Below, in pieces: positions 46,410-57,353 of a DNA stretch of 64,000 bases (positions are counted from its first letter, which is position 1; every line of letters begins with the position of its first letter). Under the pieces are notes generated by a model that saw only the letters and a program-made list of their open reading frames with translations, did not search any database and was not told where the DNA came from. The position numbers and the translations under genes were made by a program. The DNA is taken from NCBI RefSeq assembly GCF_000585395.1, contig NZ_KK073875.1:4995328-5059327 (forward strand), read 5' to 3'. Source of the DNA: Saccharibacillus sacchari DSM 19268. Its GTDB lineage: Bacteria > Bacillota > Bacilli > Paenibacillales > Paenibacillaceae.

Positions 46410-46500
46410 ATAAATCTCCTCCTAAGTCTTGTTTCCCGGATGGTTCGACAGAAGAAACAGCGTTGCCTCGCCGAATGGCGAAGACAACGCACCTATTCCA

Positions 46501-48954
46501 CTACGATAACGAAAAAGATAAAGCCGCGTCCGCATTTCCGGACCGAACAGCTTGTAGACGCTGCGCAAGCCAAATCCCGAGATCTTCTCCAGGTCCCAGC
46601 ATCATGCGCTCCACCGCTTCCGCTTCTTGCAACTTGCGATAAGCGGAAGCGGAATCCAAAGCGGCTTTCGGCGGAGTCGGATTCGCGGCAAGCATCGCTC
46701 CGTCTCGAATGACAAACTGCAACTCCTCGAATACTTCAAGGGTCATGCGAATCATGCGAATGGAGCAACCGGAAGCGCGGGCCAAATGTCGAACCAATTG
46801 TTCCTCGCTCACCTGATCTGCCGCAGCGCGCCGAAGCTCTACATAGATCGTCTTGATCCGCTCGCGGCTTGGCTCGCTCAAGCGCTGCGCCGAAGGCCCG
46901 CTTGCCGGATACAAAAGAACGATGTTTTCCAGCGCAGGGAATTCGGCCAACAACTTGTCCAATTGCGCAGCGGTATCCGGGATATCCAAAACGAACAATG
47001 TGCGCGTTTCGGCCGGCTCCGCATGCTGCTGCCTGCTTTCCGTTCCTTGAATCCCGGAATATTCATCATACAGCCAAAGCGGCAGTTGCGCCAGAGTCTT
47101 CTGCGAAACTTTTAGTGTCGTTTGATTTAAGGCGATTGCAACCTGGCTCGGCTCGCACGCCAATACGTTTTCGGACTTTTTGCGAAAGCGTTCAACGTCT
47201 TCTGCCGAAGCTTCAGGAGCGCGCCGGTCAAATACCTGAAAAGCCGGCAGCGCCAGATCGCGGACCATCAACTGGGGTTTGCGGCTTCCTCTCCACTCAT
47301 TGATGCTCGGTTCCGCAAGCAAGTCCAACCGATCTCCTTCACTCAGATACTCGGCTAATGCACCTTTTCCGAAAGCGACCGCTTCAACGACGCAACCGTC
47401 TTGTTCGACGACCAGTTTCAAATGCGTGTTCGTCTTGCCCATCGTGAGCACGCGTTGAAGCTTTACGTTCCGGAACACCAATTGCGGAGTCGGATTGCTC
47501 ATGCCGAACGGAGCCATGCGATCCAGGTCTTCGATGACGGGAATCGGGATATCCGCCAGCGAACATTCGGTCTCGGCTTCGATGACGGGAACCAAATGCT
47601 CCGGCAGTAGCTTTTCAGCCGCATGATCATTCAATCCGCGTTCGAAATCTTCGAGACGTTCGCGCAGCAAACTCATACCGGCCGCGGAAGGGTGACCTCC
47701 GAAATGCTGCATCGTCTCTTCGACCGACAATAGAGCTTCGTAGATATCAAAATCGGGAATCGAGCGGGCCGAGCCTTTGCAGGTTCCTTTTTCTACATCG
47801 ATACCCAATATAATCGTCGGACGGTAATAGCGCTCCAGAATTTTGGAAGCGACAATACCGACAACGCCGACATTCCAGCCTTCTCCGGCTAGTACGATCA
47901 CGTCGGGAATCAACCCTTCAGCAGCCGCAATCTTGTTTTCCAGCATGACAATCGCTTCGCTAACGATCTCTTCCACGTTCTTTTGCCGGTCTTTGTTTAG
48001 CAGATCCAGCACGGAAGCCAGATGTTCCGCACGGTCTTGTTCATCGGTAATCAGCAGATCCACTGCACGGTTGGCGTGATCCAGTCTGCCGCTGGCATTG
48101 ATGCGCGGAGCAATGGCAAAGGCAATTCCGATCGAATTCAGTTGTTCCGGTTGGCTGCCCGCTATAGCCAGCAATTCTTTGATGCCGAGCGACGGATGCA
48201 GGCGCATACGTTCAATCCCTTTAGCGACCAACATGCGGTTTTCGCCTGCAAGGGGCATCAAATCAGCGACTGTACCGATAGCGGCAAGATCCAACCATTC
48301 TTCCGGCGGCCGCCCCAACAGAGCATGCGACAATTTGAACGCAACGCCCACGCCCGCCAACCCTTTGAAGGGATAATTGCACATCGGAAGCTTTGGATTC
48401 ACAAGAGCTACCGCTTGCGGCAATACAGCCGGAGGCTCGTGGTGATCGGTTACGACCGTATCGATTCCGAGCGATGACGCATAGGCGATTTGGTCCACGG
48501 CACTGATGCCCGTGTCAACCGTGACAATCAGTTTCACGCCTTCGGCTGCTGCCTGGTCGATCGCATGCCGATGCAAACCGTATCCTTCTTTGGACCGATG
48601 CGGAATATAGGTGCCGAAGTCCGCTTCCAATGCAGTCAGCAAACGAATCATGAGCGCTGTACTGGATACGCCGTCCGCGTCATAGTCCCCGTACACCCAA
48701 ATCCGCTCTTTCCGCTCAAGCGCCGTTCGGATGCGTTGTACTGCGGCGTCCATCCCATGCAGCAGGAACGGATCATGCAGCCCATCCAAACTCTCGTCTC
48801 CGTTCAAAAAATCGGAGGCCGCATCGGATGTGGCATAGCCGCGGTTTACCAGCAAAGAGGCCAGCAGCGGGGACACGCCCATGTCATTGCTTAGCTGCTC
48901 CACGGTTACCTGATTCGGACTTGCGATTTTCCATTGATATCGGGAATGAAGCAC
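46501..48954 (-). CDS. recJ: single-stranded-DNA-specific exonuclease RecJ
   Basis: 5'-3' ssDNA exonuclease of recombination and repair. 817 residues, at the long end for the family. DHH domain motifs DYDADGVSS (about 90), TVDTGISA, VTDHHEPP, then DHHA1 with HFGGHPSAAGMSL; the OB-fold follows; the last 230 residues are the Firmicute-type C-terminal extension (RecJ_C-like). Both metal-binding motif groups are intact. GTG start at 48954 after AGGTGA. Probably co-transcribed with apt. Confidence 0.95.
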   Translation of the reverse strand: MLHSRYQWKIASPNQVTVEQLSNDMGVSPLLASLLVNRGYATSDAASDFLNGDESLDGLHDPFLLHGMDAAVQRIRTALERKERIWVYGDYDADGVSSTALMIRLLTALEADFGTYIPHRSKEGYGLHRHAIDQAAAEGVKLIVTVDTGISAVDQIAYASSLGIDTVVTDHHEPPAVLPQAVALVNPKLPMCNYPFKGLAGVGVAFKLSHALLGRPPEEWLDLAAIGTVADLMPLAGENRMLVAKGIERMRLHPSLGIKELLAIAGSQPEQLNSIGIAFAIAPRINASGRLDHANRAVDLLITDEQDRAEHLASVLDLLNKDRQKNVEEIVSEAIVMLENKIAAAEGLIPDVIVLAGEGWNVGVVGIVASKILERYYRPTIILGIDVEKGTCKGSARSIPDFDIYEALLSVEETMQHFGGHPSAAGMSLLRERLEDFERGLNDHAAEKLLPEHLVPVIEAETECSLADIPIPVIEDLDRMAPFGMSNPTPQLVFRNVKLQRVLTMGKTNTHLKLVVEQDGCVVEAVAFGKGALAEYLSEGDRLDLLAEPSINEWRGSRKPQLMVRDLALPAFQVFDRRAPEASAEDVERFRKKSENVLACEPSQVAIALNQTTLKVSQKTLAQLPLWLYDEYSGIQGTESRQQHAEPAETRTLFVLDIPDTAAQLDKLLAEFPALENIVLLYPASGPSAQRLSEPSRERIKTIYVELRRAAADQVSEEQLVRHLARASGCSIRMIRMTLEVFEELQFVIRDGAMLAANPTPPKAALDSASAYRKLQEAEAVERMMLGPGEDLGIWLAQRLQAVRSGNADAALSFSLS

Positions 48955-48983
48955 AAGCTCACCTGCCTTTTAAAAAACGTAAT

Positions 48984-49892
48984 TTATTGAACAATCGTCG
49001 GCTGCTCGCCGCTTTCGGGAAGCTCTTCGTTCGATTTATAAGGATATCCCGTATGATAAGGTTCAACACGCACGCGAACATCTACAATCCGTACAAAGCG
49101 ATGCATCAACAGATCTCGGGATCGTTGGGCGATCTCCTCGGCTTCCTTGACCGTCATTCGGGGATTGACGCTTAACACCAGCTCGACCGTAACCGTTTCG
49201 AGCGATTCCTGTGCTTTTAACTCCCGAACTTCGATCACGCCTTGAATGCGCTGGACGGTCTCGATAAAAAGCTTAGGATCAACCGTTTTGAGTCCGGCAC
49301 CTTTCTGCGGTGAAGACTCGAAAAACGATGACATCAGGCGCAGCGCCTTCACGATAACAAGGATCGCCACCAACAAAGAGGCAGCCGGGTCGGCATAAGC
49401 AAACAGAGGAATGTCAAAACCGCTTCCGGCAACCGACAAAGCCATTCCCGCCGCTACGAGCATGGACGCATAAAGGGAAATTCGATGCTCTGCCGCATAT
49501 CGGATCGCTGCTTCACGGTCCTGCCGGAGCCGGCGGCGATAACCCCAAACAAACAAACCTTCTCCAATGACCACCGCTACGGAAAAGGCAGCAACCGCCC
49601 AACCGTTCAGTGTTTGACCGGGTCCGTTCATTAGCTGCCCGATTCCGGAAATGGAAGCTTCGATTGCACCTACAAGCACTAACGCCGCCAGCAGTATTTT
49701 GATCCATAAGGAGGAATGGCGAGGGCTTCGCGTACCGCGCACTGCGTCCGCTACCGAATTCAATGCATCGGTAAGCAGAGCCTGACTTCCTCCGAACCAG
49801 CCGCCGACTCCTTTTACCAGCGCCGTAAAACCAAGCAGGCAGGCATCGGTCCAACCTGTAGAATTCCCGCTATCTTGTTGACGGACCGTCAT
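48984..49892 (-). CDS. cation diffusion facilitator family protein with an altered metal site
   Basis: 302 residues of the CDF fold: about six membrane helices (residues 15-200) and a C-terminal cytoplasmic ferredoxin-like domain (210-285). In TM2 the metal motif reads TDALNSVADAV (Asn-x3-Asp, as in Mn/Fe-type CDFs). In TM5, where HxxxD or DxxxD is expected, the sequence is EHRISLYAS: the His is kept but the second ligand is Leu. So metal transport may be lost or changed. The ATG at 49892 follows GAGGGG. It lies between secF and recJ, 29 nt from recJ. Confidence 0.82.
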   Translation of the reverse strand: MTVRQQDSGNSTGWTDACLLGFTALVKGVGGWFGGSQALLTDALNSVADAVRGTRSPRHSSLWIKILLAALVLVGAIEASISGIGQLMNGPGQTLNGWAVAAFSVAVVIGEGLFVWGYRRRLRQDREAAIRYAAEHRISLYASMLVAAGMALSVAGSGFDIPLFAYADPAASLLVAILVIVKALRLMSSFFESSPQKGAGLKTVDPKLFIETVQRIQGVIEVRELKAQESLETVTVELVLSVNPRMTVKEAEEIAQRSRDLLMHRFVRIVDVRVRVEPYHTGYPYKSNEELPESGEQPTIVQ

Positions 49893-49926
49893 AATGATTC
49901 CCCTCTCGTATTCGATCCCAAAATCA

Positions 49927-49961
49927 TAAAAAGCCGCGCCTCGAATTCGGGACGCGGCTCT
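49927..49961 (-). terminator. terminator after secF
   Basis: Minus-strand AGCCGCG...CGCGGCT with an inner CGAATTCG centre, followed by TTTTTATG. Confidence 0.88.
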
Positions 49962-50031
49962 ACGGCTGCTTGTACTTGTCTCACACCCGGCTTTTTATGC
50001 AGCGGAAGACAAGCACCAAGCCGTAAGGATA

Positions 50032-50970
50032 TTAATTCGTCGCTTTGGACGGTTGGGCCGCGGACGGCTTCTTTTTGTTTCTGAGCGCCAGCCACAACGG
50101 GCTTGCGATAAAGATCGACGAGTAAGCGCCGAACAGCAAGCCGATAACCATGGCCAGAGAAAACATGCGAATCGATTCGCTGCCCAAGATGAGCAGAGCG
50201 AAAGCTGCGATGAATACGGTAAATACCGTACCCAGCGAGCGGGTCATCGTTTGAGAGATACTCTTGTTTACGACATCTTCAAGATCGGCGTGCGTTTGCT
50301 TTTTGGCGAAACGCAGATTCTCGCGAACTCGGTCGAAGATTACGATCGTATCGTTGATCGAGAAACCGATGATGGTCAAGATCGCGACGATGAAGGTCAG
50401 ATTAACCTCGAGTCGTAAAATCGAGAACACGCTGATGACGAGAAAAGCATCATGCAGAAGGGCAACGACAGCCGACAAAGCGAAACGCCATTCGAATCGG
50501 ATTGTGACGTAAATGACGATGCCGATGCTTGCGACAATAATCGCCAGAAGCGCATTTCGCTCCAGTTCTTTAGCGATCTCGGTGTCCACCGTATTGATCT
50601 CGTACGATGCGTTGTTGTCGATTTGGCTGTTGAACGTCGATTGAAGGGACTGTGCTTGCGCATCAGTCAAGACTTCCGGAAAACGAATATTGACTCGGTC
50701 GTTACCCGCCGTAATATTGGCTTCCTGATCCAGTTTCGCATCAACCAGTACTTTCTGAACGTCCGCTTGCGTTACGACCTTGGATACGGAAATATCCACG
50801 TTCGAGCCCGAGCGGAAATCAACGCCGTAGTTCAATCCGAAGATTGAAAGGCAGATAATGCCTGCCAATGTGATCAGAATCGAAAATCCGTAAAAATACT
50901 TACTGGCTTTGATAAAATTGAAATCCCACTTCGAGCTTGAGGATGGGTTCTTAGAGCTCACGAATTTCAC
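50032..50970 (-). CDS. secF: protein translocase subunit SecF
   Basis: Membrane protein that with SecD uses the proton gradient to pull exported proteins out of SecYEG. Up to 312 residues: TM1, an extracytoplasmic domain (about 55-145), then five helices with the family sequences GFSINDTIVIFDRVRENLR and TRSLGTVFTVFIAAFALLI. In B. subtilis SecD and SecF are one fused protein; here they are two genes. The GTG at 50970 overlaps secD by about 20 nt; a second GTG at 50961 is better spaced from AGGGA. Confidence 0.95.
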   Translation of the reverse strand: MKFVSSKNPSSSSKWDFNFIKASKYFYGFSILITLAGIICLSIFGLNYGVDFRSGSNVDISVSKVVTQADVQKVLVDAKLDQEANITAGNDRVNIRFPEVLTDAQAQSLQSTFNSQIDNNASYEINTVDTEIAKELERNALLAIIVASIGIVIYVTIRFEWRFALSAVVALLHDAFLVISVFSILRLEVNLTFIVAILTIIGFSINDTIVIFDRVRENLRFAKKQTHADLEDVVNKSISQTMTRSLGTVFTVFIAAFALLILGSESIRMFSLAMVIGLLFGAYSSIFIASPLWLALRNKKKPSAAQPSKATN

Positions 50971-52435
50971 TTCCCTTCACTCCGAAATACGCCGGTTTTT
51001 TCAAGGACTTTGCTTTAACCAGCAGGGAGAGCAGGTAACGCGACAGGAAGACGTTCGTGATGATACTGGTCACAATATCAATCATCAGAACCAGCGCGAA
51101 TCCGCGAACCGACCCCGTACCCAGCCAGAACATGACGGCCCCGGCAATCAGAGTCGTGATCTGAGCATCCATAACGGTACGGAACGAACTCTTGCTGCCG
51201 GAACGGAAAGCCGACAAGATGCTTTTACCGCTTCGAATCTCTTCCTTGATCCGTTCCGAGGTAATGATATTGGCGTCGACCGCCATGCCTATACCCAGTA
51301 TAAACGCCGCGATACCCGGCAAGGTCAGCGTGATGCCCGCCCAGTTGAAGATCAGGATCGTTCCCCAGGTATGGATAAGCAGGCAGAATGCCGCGATCAA
51401 TCCTGGCACCCGATACATGAATACCATGAAGATCAAAATGATGATGGAGCCGAGGATACCGGCGCGCAGCGTCTGGTCGAGCGACTGTTGTCCCAAGGTT
51501 GCGCCGACGCTTTGCGAGTATTTCTCGGTCAACTTAAGCGGCAACGCGCCGAGATTGATGGTGTCGCGCAAATTTTGCGCTTCTTCCCGCGTGAAGTTGC
51601 CTGTAATTTGAGCGGTCCCGCCTGTAATACGTTGATTGACCGACGGAGCGGACAATAACTCGTCATCCAGGAAGATCGCCAGCGGTTGACCGATCAATCG
51701 ACCCGTGACGTCCGCGAACTTGCTCGCATCATTCAGCTCGATTGCGATCATCGGGCGGTTCAACGAGTCATACTGCACGGAAGCGCCGTTCGGCTTGAAA
51801 TCTTCCCCGGTCAGTTCGATCTTGTTATACCCCTGATAAGGATCGGTCGGCGTCGCTTCGGTATCGGTACCCGCAGCTTCGTCAGTACCGGTCGTACCGG
51901 TATCCGTCCCTGCGGCTTCCTCGGTTGCCGCCGCCCCGTCGGACGAATCTTCGACTGCGGCGTCGTCCGTACTTGTTGCCTCATCCGTGCTGCCTGCTCC
52001 GCTTGTTGAATCCGGACTTTCCACAGCCGTTTCGTCCTCGGTTGCAGTGCCGGCGTCGTCCGTCGTACTTTCTTCCGAAGAGTTACCCAGACTGCGGAAC
52101 GTCAGGTTAGCGGGTTCTTTGATACGTTCCCTTACGGCCGTTTCGTCGGTGACGCCCGCGATTCTAAGACGAATCCGGTTGGTGCCTTCGGTGGTGATCT
52201 CCGGTTCGCTTCCCCCAAGGGCGTCTACGCGTTTTTCGAGACTCTTGGCCGTCTCGGTCAGGGATTCTCGGGTGACTTCTGCTCCGCCCGTCATTGGCGA
52301 CGCCTCGTACAGGATCTCGAAGCCTCCCTTTAAATCCAGTCCCAATCTGACTGAATTCAACAGGTTGGGCGTGCTCCAAATCATGACCCCGATTGAGACG
52401 AGCACAATAACAATGAAACTGACAATTCTCTTCAT
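50951..52435 (-). CDS. secD: protein translocase subunit SecD with a low-complexity acidic insert
   Basis: Partner of SecF. 494 residues: TM1 (5-22), the P1 extracytoplasmic domain starting LGLDLKGGFEILYEA, then the conserved TM bundle (LRAGILGSIIILIFMVFMYR, GIGMAVDANIITSERIKEEI). Between about residues 118 and 200 there is an insert made almost only of Thr, Asp, Glu, Ser, Ala and Gly with TDEA-like repeats, outside the membrane. It probably lies at the hinge of the P1 domain. ATG at 52435; the ribosome site is unusually far (AGGGGG, about 13 nt). Confidence 0.95.
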   Translation of the reverse strand: MKRIVSFIVIVLVSIGVMIWSTPNLLNSVRLGLDLKGGFEILYEASPMTGGAEVTRESLTETAKSLEKRVDALGGSEPEITTEGTNRIRLRIAGVTDETAVRERIKEPANLTFRSLGNSSEESTTDDAGTATEDETAVESPDSTSGAGSTDEATSTDDAAVEDSSDGAAATEEAAGTDTGTTGTDEAAGTDTEATPTDPYQGYNKIELTGEDFKPNGASVQYDSLNRPMIAIELNDASKFADVTGRLIGQPLAIFLDDELLSAPSVNQRITGGTAQITGNFTREEAQNLRDTINLGALPLKLTEKYSQSVGATLGQQSLDQTLRAGILGSIIILIFMVFMYRVPGLIAAFCLLIHTWGTILIFNWAGITLTLPGIAAFILGIGMAVDANIITSERIKEEIRSGKSILSAFRSGSKSSFRTVMDAQITTLIAGAVMFWLGTGSVRGFALVLMIDIVTSIITNVFLSRYLLSLLVKAKSLKKPAYFGVKGSEIREL

Positions 52436-52507
52436 GCCGTTTCTGGTTCCCCCTTTTTTCTCAATATTCCCATTATAGCGACGCCGTAAAATGGAGTCAA
52501 TGAAGCA

Positions 52508-52546
52508 AAAAGAAAGACCCTCCTTTAGGAAAAGGGAGCCTCTTTC
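52508..52546 (-). terminator. terminator after comN
   Basis: GAAAGA...CTCC pairs with GGAG...TCTTTC on the minus strand, followed by TTTTTG. It lies between comN and secD. Confidence 0.7.
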
Positions 52547-52815
52547 AGCGCCGCAAGAGTGAGGTAGTTCATCATCCCGTCCGCACGCAGCGTCAGAATG
52601 TCGTTTACGATGCGATGCAAGGGCGGATCCTGTCTGCCTGCATACTTGCCGTTCACGCACTGCCACACGTCTTCCCAAGTCGTGTGCTCATAACCGAGAA
52701 AATGAAATTCATCCGCTTTGCGACGGCAAAGCTCGATTACGGCTTCAGTCAATTCTTCTCCGGCAAGCTCTTCCCCTATCGGTTCCTGCCCTTCCCACTT
52801 CTCTTCTGCCGTCAT
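52525..52815 (-). CDS. comN: post-transcriptional regulator ComN/YrzD-like
   Basis: 96 residues resembling the small ComN family (YrzD), which in B. subtilis controls comE mRNA accumulation and works with DivIVA. Features seen: acidic N-terminus, then LCRRKADEFHFLGYEHTTWE, ending YLTLAAL. The location next to secD also matches B. subtilis. The ATG at 52815 has AAGGGGG upstream. The competence role is taken from the family and may not hold here. Confidence 0.82.
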   Translation of the reverse strand: MTAEEKWEGQEPIGEELAGEELTEAVIELCRRKADEFHFLGYEHTTWEDVWQCVNGKYAGRQDPPLHRIVNDILTLRADGMMNYLTLAALKEAPFS

Positions 52816-52930
52816 GACCTGCCCCCTTCTCCGTAAACGCGAAACCCCAGCATTCCGACTTTGTTGTTCATTCGACGCCATGTGCCGCATTCCTGCCGCA
52901 TCTTCAATGTGTCGGGCAAAAGCCGCCGGA

Positions 52931-54247
52931 TTATAAAATGTTCGCGTACAGATACCAGCCCCCGGCTGCCAATGCGAGCAAAGTTAACGGAAATGCCACA
53001 ACCAGGTAAGACAAGTAAGAAAAACGATAGCCTTCTTTTTGCGCCAATCCGGCAGCCAACACCCCCGCGACCGAGCCTGCCAGTGTTCCGCTTGAACCGA
53101 TTCCGCTCCCTAATGCCAATGCCCACCAAAGTCCTTGGAGATCCGCCGGGCGAACGACTTCCATCTGCAAACCAATGGTCTGAATCAATGGAATAGAAGC
53201 GGCAATCAGCGGGACAGGGTCCAACACGGCGGAAAACAATCCGGACACGGCAAACAGAACGAGCGCCGTCAATGTCTTATTCTCATTGGTTAACTCCAGG
53301 AGTCTCATCGCGATTTCTCCGGTAATTCCCGTTTCGACAAGACCGCCTGCCAGCACATAAAATCCAATCAGCACGCCAAGCGTTTTAAAGTCCATGCGCT
53401 CCCTAACTTGCCGAAGTTCATTGCCCGAGCGTACATTGACAGCAAGCATCAACAATGCCGATACCAGGGCGACAGTTCCACTGCCCATGTTCAACTTAGC
53501 ATGCCAGACCAAACCCGCAATCAGAAGCATCAGCACGCCAAGCGACAATAATGCCTGCGAACGGTTTGTGAGATAACTCGAAGGATTCAGCGATGCAAGT
53601 TCCGCTTTGCGGTCCCCGCTTCCCTTCATTTCCCGGCGGAAAATCAGCATCAGCAGGGCAACATGTACAATCAGCAAAATCAATGCCGGCTGTAACAAAT
53701 GAGCTGCAAAAGCGCGTGTATCCATATCTGCTGCCGTACCGATCATCATATTCGGCACGCTTCCCGCCAAGGTTGTCATTCCGCCCAGATTGCAAGCGAT
53801 GACGCTCATAATCAGAAATGGAACCGGGCCGATTCGCAAGGTTCGCCCAATCCGCAGAATCAAAGGTGCCAATAGCAATAAGGCCGGACCGCTGCCCAAT
53901 GTTGCCGATGTCAGTGCCGCAATTAGCGTCACGACGATAAGTACGGCAGGCAAACTGCCCGATACCATTTGTACGATTCGCAAGGCTGTAAAATGAACGA
54001 TTCCACTGCGATCAACCGCTGCGGCCGTAATCATCATCCCTACCAAAAGCAGCAGCGTATTGAGTGCGATATGATGCGACAATGCCGCGTTCCAGTCGAC
54101 AATTCCCAGCACTAACAGTGCCAGCGCTCCGATGATCGCGGCCAATCCTCCGTTTATTTTTTCCGTTACGACCAGCACATAGACGATCGCAAATACGGCT
54201 GCTGCCGTATAGACCGGCCAAAATGCGGTATCGATTGCGGAAATCAT
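52931..54247 (-). CDS. ArsB/NhaD (ion transporter superfamily) permease
   Basis: 438 residues, about 11-12 membrane helices of the IT superfamily (ArsB, NhaD and citrate/dicarboxylate carriers). The two repeat halves show the NLGGMTTLAGSVPNMMIG and GSGIGSSGTLAGSVAGVLAA re-entrant loop signatures. The substrate is not clear; arsenite/antimonite, sodium/proton exchange or an organic anion are all possible, and no ars regulator or reductase is beside it. The ATG at 54247 follows AAAGGA. It is an insertion between comN and yajC, on the same strand. Confidence 0.85.
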   Translation of the reverse strand: MISAIDTAFWPVYTAAAVFAIVYVLVVTEKINGGLAAIIGALALLVLGIVDWNAALSHHIALNTLLLLVGMMITAAAVDRSGIVHFTALRIVQMVSGSLPAVLIVVTLIAALTSATLGSGPALLLLAPLILRIGRTLRIGPVPFLIMSVIACNLGGMTTLAGSVPNMMIGTAADMDTRAFAAHLLQPALILLIVHVALLMLIFRREMKGSGDRKAELASLNPSSYLTNRSQALLSLGVLMLLIAGLVWHAKLNMGSGTVALVSALLMLAVNVRSGNELRQVRERMDFKTLGVLIGFYVLAGGLVETGITGEIAMRLLELTNENKTLTALVLFAVSGLFSAVLDPVPLIAASIPLIQTIGLQMEVVRPADLQGLWWALALGSGIGSSGTLAGSVAGVLAAGLAQKEGYRFSYLSYLVVAFPLTLLALAAGGWYLYANIL

Positions 54248-54373
54248 GCAGTCACTTCCTTTCAACAGATCCCCTTAAGATAGGGCGTGCACGCAAACTC
54301 GTCCTAATTATGTAGAGTGCCATTAGCGGGAAATGTTTCGGTAAACTTTTTAAAACACGCCCTATTAAGCAGG

Positions 54374-54423
54374 AAAAAAGAAGCTGCCGAAGAACGAAGG
54401 TAACCCGTTCGGCGGCAGCTTGC
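54374..54423 (-). terminator. terminator after yajC
   Basis: Minus-strand AAGCTGCCG...CGGCAGCTT with inner GAACG/CGTTC, followed by CTTTTTT. Confidence 0.88.
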
Positions 54424-54471
54424 TTGAAAGGCCGCGGCAATCCACCGCCGTCGGCACTTCCTTCATTCATC

Positions 54472-54804
54472 TTACTTCTTGTCGAGGCTGACGTCGGAGC
54501 TGCCTGCCGTTGTAACATGGCTGATTGCGCTGCGGTCGAACGTCATTTTTGTAACATCATTTACGCGCAGGACAGCTACATCGTTCGTAATCTCCAGGAT
54601 TGTACCGTGCAGACCACCGATCGTGACGACCTTGTCGCCTTTTTTAAGCTGTCCGAGCATAGCATTACGTTGTTTTTGTTTCTTCTGTTGCGGGCGAATC
54701 AGCAGGAAATAGAAAATGGCGATCATGAACACGAACGGAATGATCGTCATAATGATTCCGCCGCCGCCGGCAGGAGCAGCTGAAAGCGTTGCAGCTTGAA
54801 ACAT
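54472..54804 (-). CDS. yajC: preprotein translocase subunit YajC
   Basis: Small membrane partner of SecDF. 110 residues: one helix (about 18-38, IPFVFMIAIFYFLLIRPQQK), then a basic segment and a soluble beta domain with GDKVVTIGGLHGTILEI. The ATG at 54804 follows AAGGGGG. Downstream of tgt as in many bacteria (tgt-yajC), on the same strand as secD. Confidence 0.95.
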   Translation of the reverse strand: MFQAATLSAAPAGGGGIIMTIIPFVFMIAIFYFLLIRPQQKKQKQRNAMLGQLKKGDKVVTIGGLHGTILEITNDVAVLRVNDVTKMTFDRSAISHVTTAGSSDVSLDKK

Positions 54805-54868
54805 CGTTAATCCCCCTTAGTATGCGAATGGCCGTACGAAAGTCCTCGTACTGGACCCGTGGGGCAGT

Positions 54869-56252
<1,384 letters not shown>

Positions 56253-56311
56253 AGAATTTCAGGAAACTCTCGCTCCTGAATTAAAGATCATTAAAAAGAC
56301 TTTATCAAAAA

Positions 56312-57346
56312 TCAATAAATAAACATCGCGTCCCCGAAGCTGAAGAAGCGGTATTCGCGTTCTACGGCTTCGCGGTAGGCGGCCAGGACGTTGTCGCGGC
56401 CGGCCAGGGCGCTGACGAGCATGACGAGGGTCGACTTCGGCAGGTGGAAATTGGTGATCAGGGCGTCGACGATTTTGAGGTCTTCGCCGGGATACAGGAA
56501 GATCTGGGTCCAGCCGCTGTCTGCGCCGAGACGGCCGTGTTCGTCCATGGTGCGTCTGGCCGCGGATTCGAGCGTGCGGGTCGACGTGGTGCCGACGGAT
56601 ACGACCCGGCCTCCGCGTTCGCGGGTGCGGTTGATCAGTTCCGCGGTTTCGGCGGGAAGCTCGTAATACTCTTCGTGCATGACGTGTTCCTCGACGTTTT
56701 CCACCGAGACCGGACGGAAGGTGCCGAGTCCGACATGCAGGGTAACGAAACCGATATCTACGCCTTTACCTTTCAGCTGTTGCAGCAGTTCATCGGTAAA
56801 ATGCAGACCTGCTGTCGGCGCTGCGGCGGAGCCTTCGTGCTTGGCATAAACGGTCTGATAGCGCTCGCGATCGTCCAGCCGCTCTTTGATGTAAGGCGGA
56901 AGCGGCATTTCGCCGAGACGATCGAGAATCTCTTGGAAAATGCCTTCGTAGCGGAACTCGATAATACGCGCACCCATGTCCCCTTCTTCGAGTACAACCG
57001 CTTCAAGTTCGTCTCCGAAGCGTAAGACAGCACCGGTTTTCACTTTCTTTCCGGGCTTCGCCAACGTTTCCCAGCGATCGCCTTCAATATTTTTGAGCAA
57101 TAGCAGTTCCACTCGGGCGCCGGTCTCCGGCTTCACGCCGTGCAGGCGCGCGGGCATTACGCGGGTGTCGTTTAGAATCAACGTATCGCCGGCGTTCAGC
57201 TTATCCAAGATGTCGTAAAAATGCAAGTGCTCGGTGTCTCCCGTATGCTTGTTCAACGTAAGCAAACGGGAAGACGCGCGCTCCGCAAGCGGAGTCTGGG
57301 CAATCAATCGTTCCGGTAATTCAAAATCATAATCTTCTACATTCAT
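56312..57346 (-). CDS. queA: S-adenosylmethionine:tRNA ribosyltransferase-isomerase
   Basis: Makes epoxyqueuosine from preQ1-tRNA using the ribosyl part of AdoMet. 344 residues, normal length. Conserved stretches [56 protein letters not shown] and [15 protein letters not shown] at 57346. It follows the SpoIID-like gene by 7 nt and precedes tgt, with the repeat element in between. Confidence 0.97.
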   Translation of the reverse strand: MNVEDYDFELPERLIAQTPLAERASSRLLTLNKHTGDTEHLHFYDILDKLNAGDTLILNDTRVMPARLHGVKPETGARVELLLLKNIEGDRWETLAKPGKKVKTGAVLRFGDELEAVVLEEGDMGARIIEFRYEGIFQEILDRLGEMPLPPYIKERLDDRERYQTVYAKHEGSAAAPTAGLHFTDELLQQLKGKGVDIGFVTLHVGLGTFRPVSVENVEEHVMHEEYYELPAETAELINRTRERGGRVVSVGTTSTRTLESAARRTMDEHGRLGADSGWTQIFLYPGEDLKIVDALITNFHLPKSTLVMLVSALAGRDNVLAAYREAVEREYRFFSFGDAMFIY

Positions 57347-57353
57347 GGATTCT

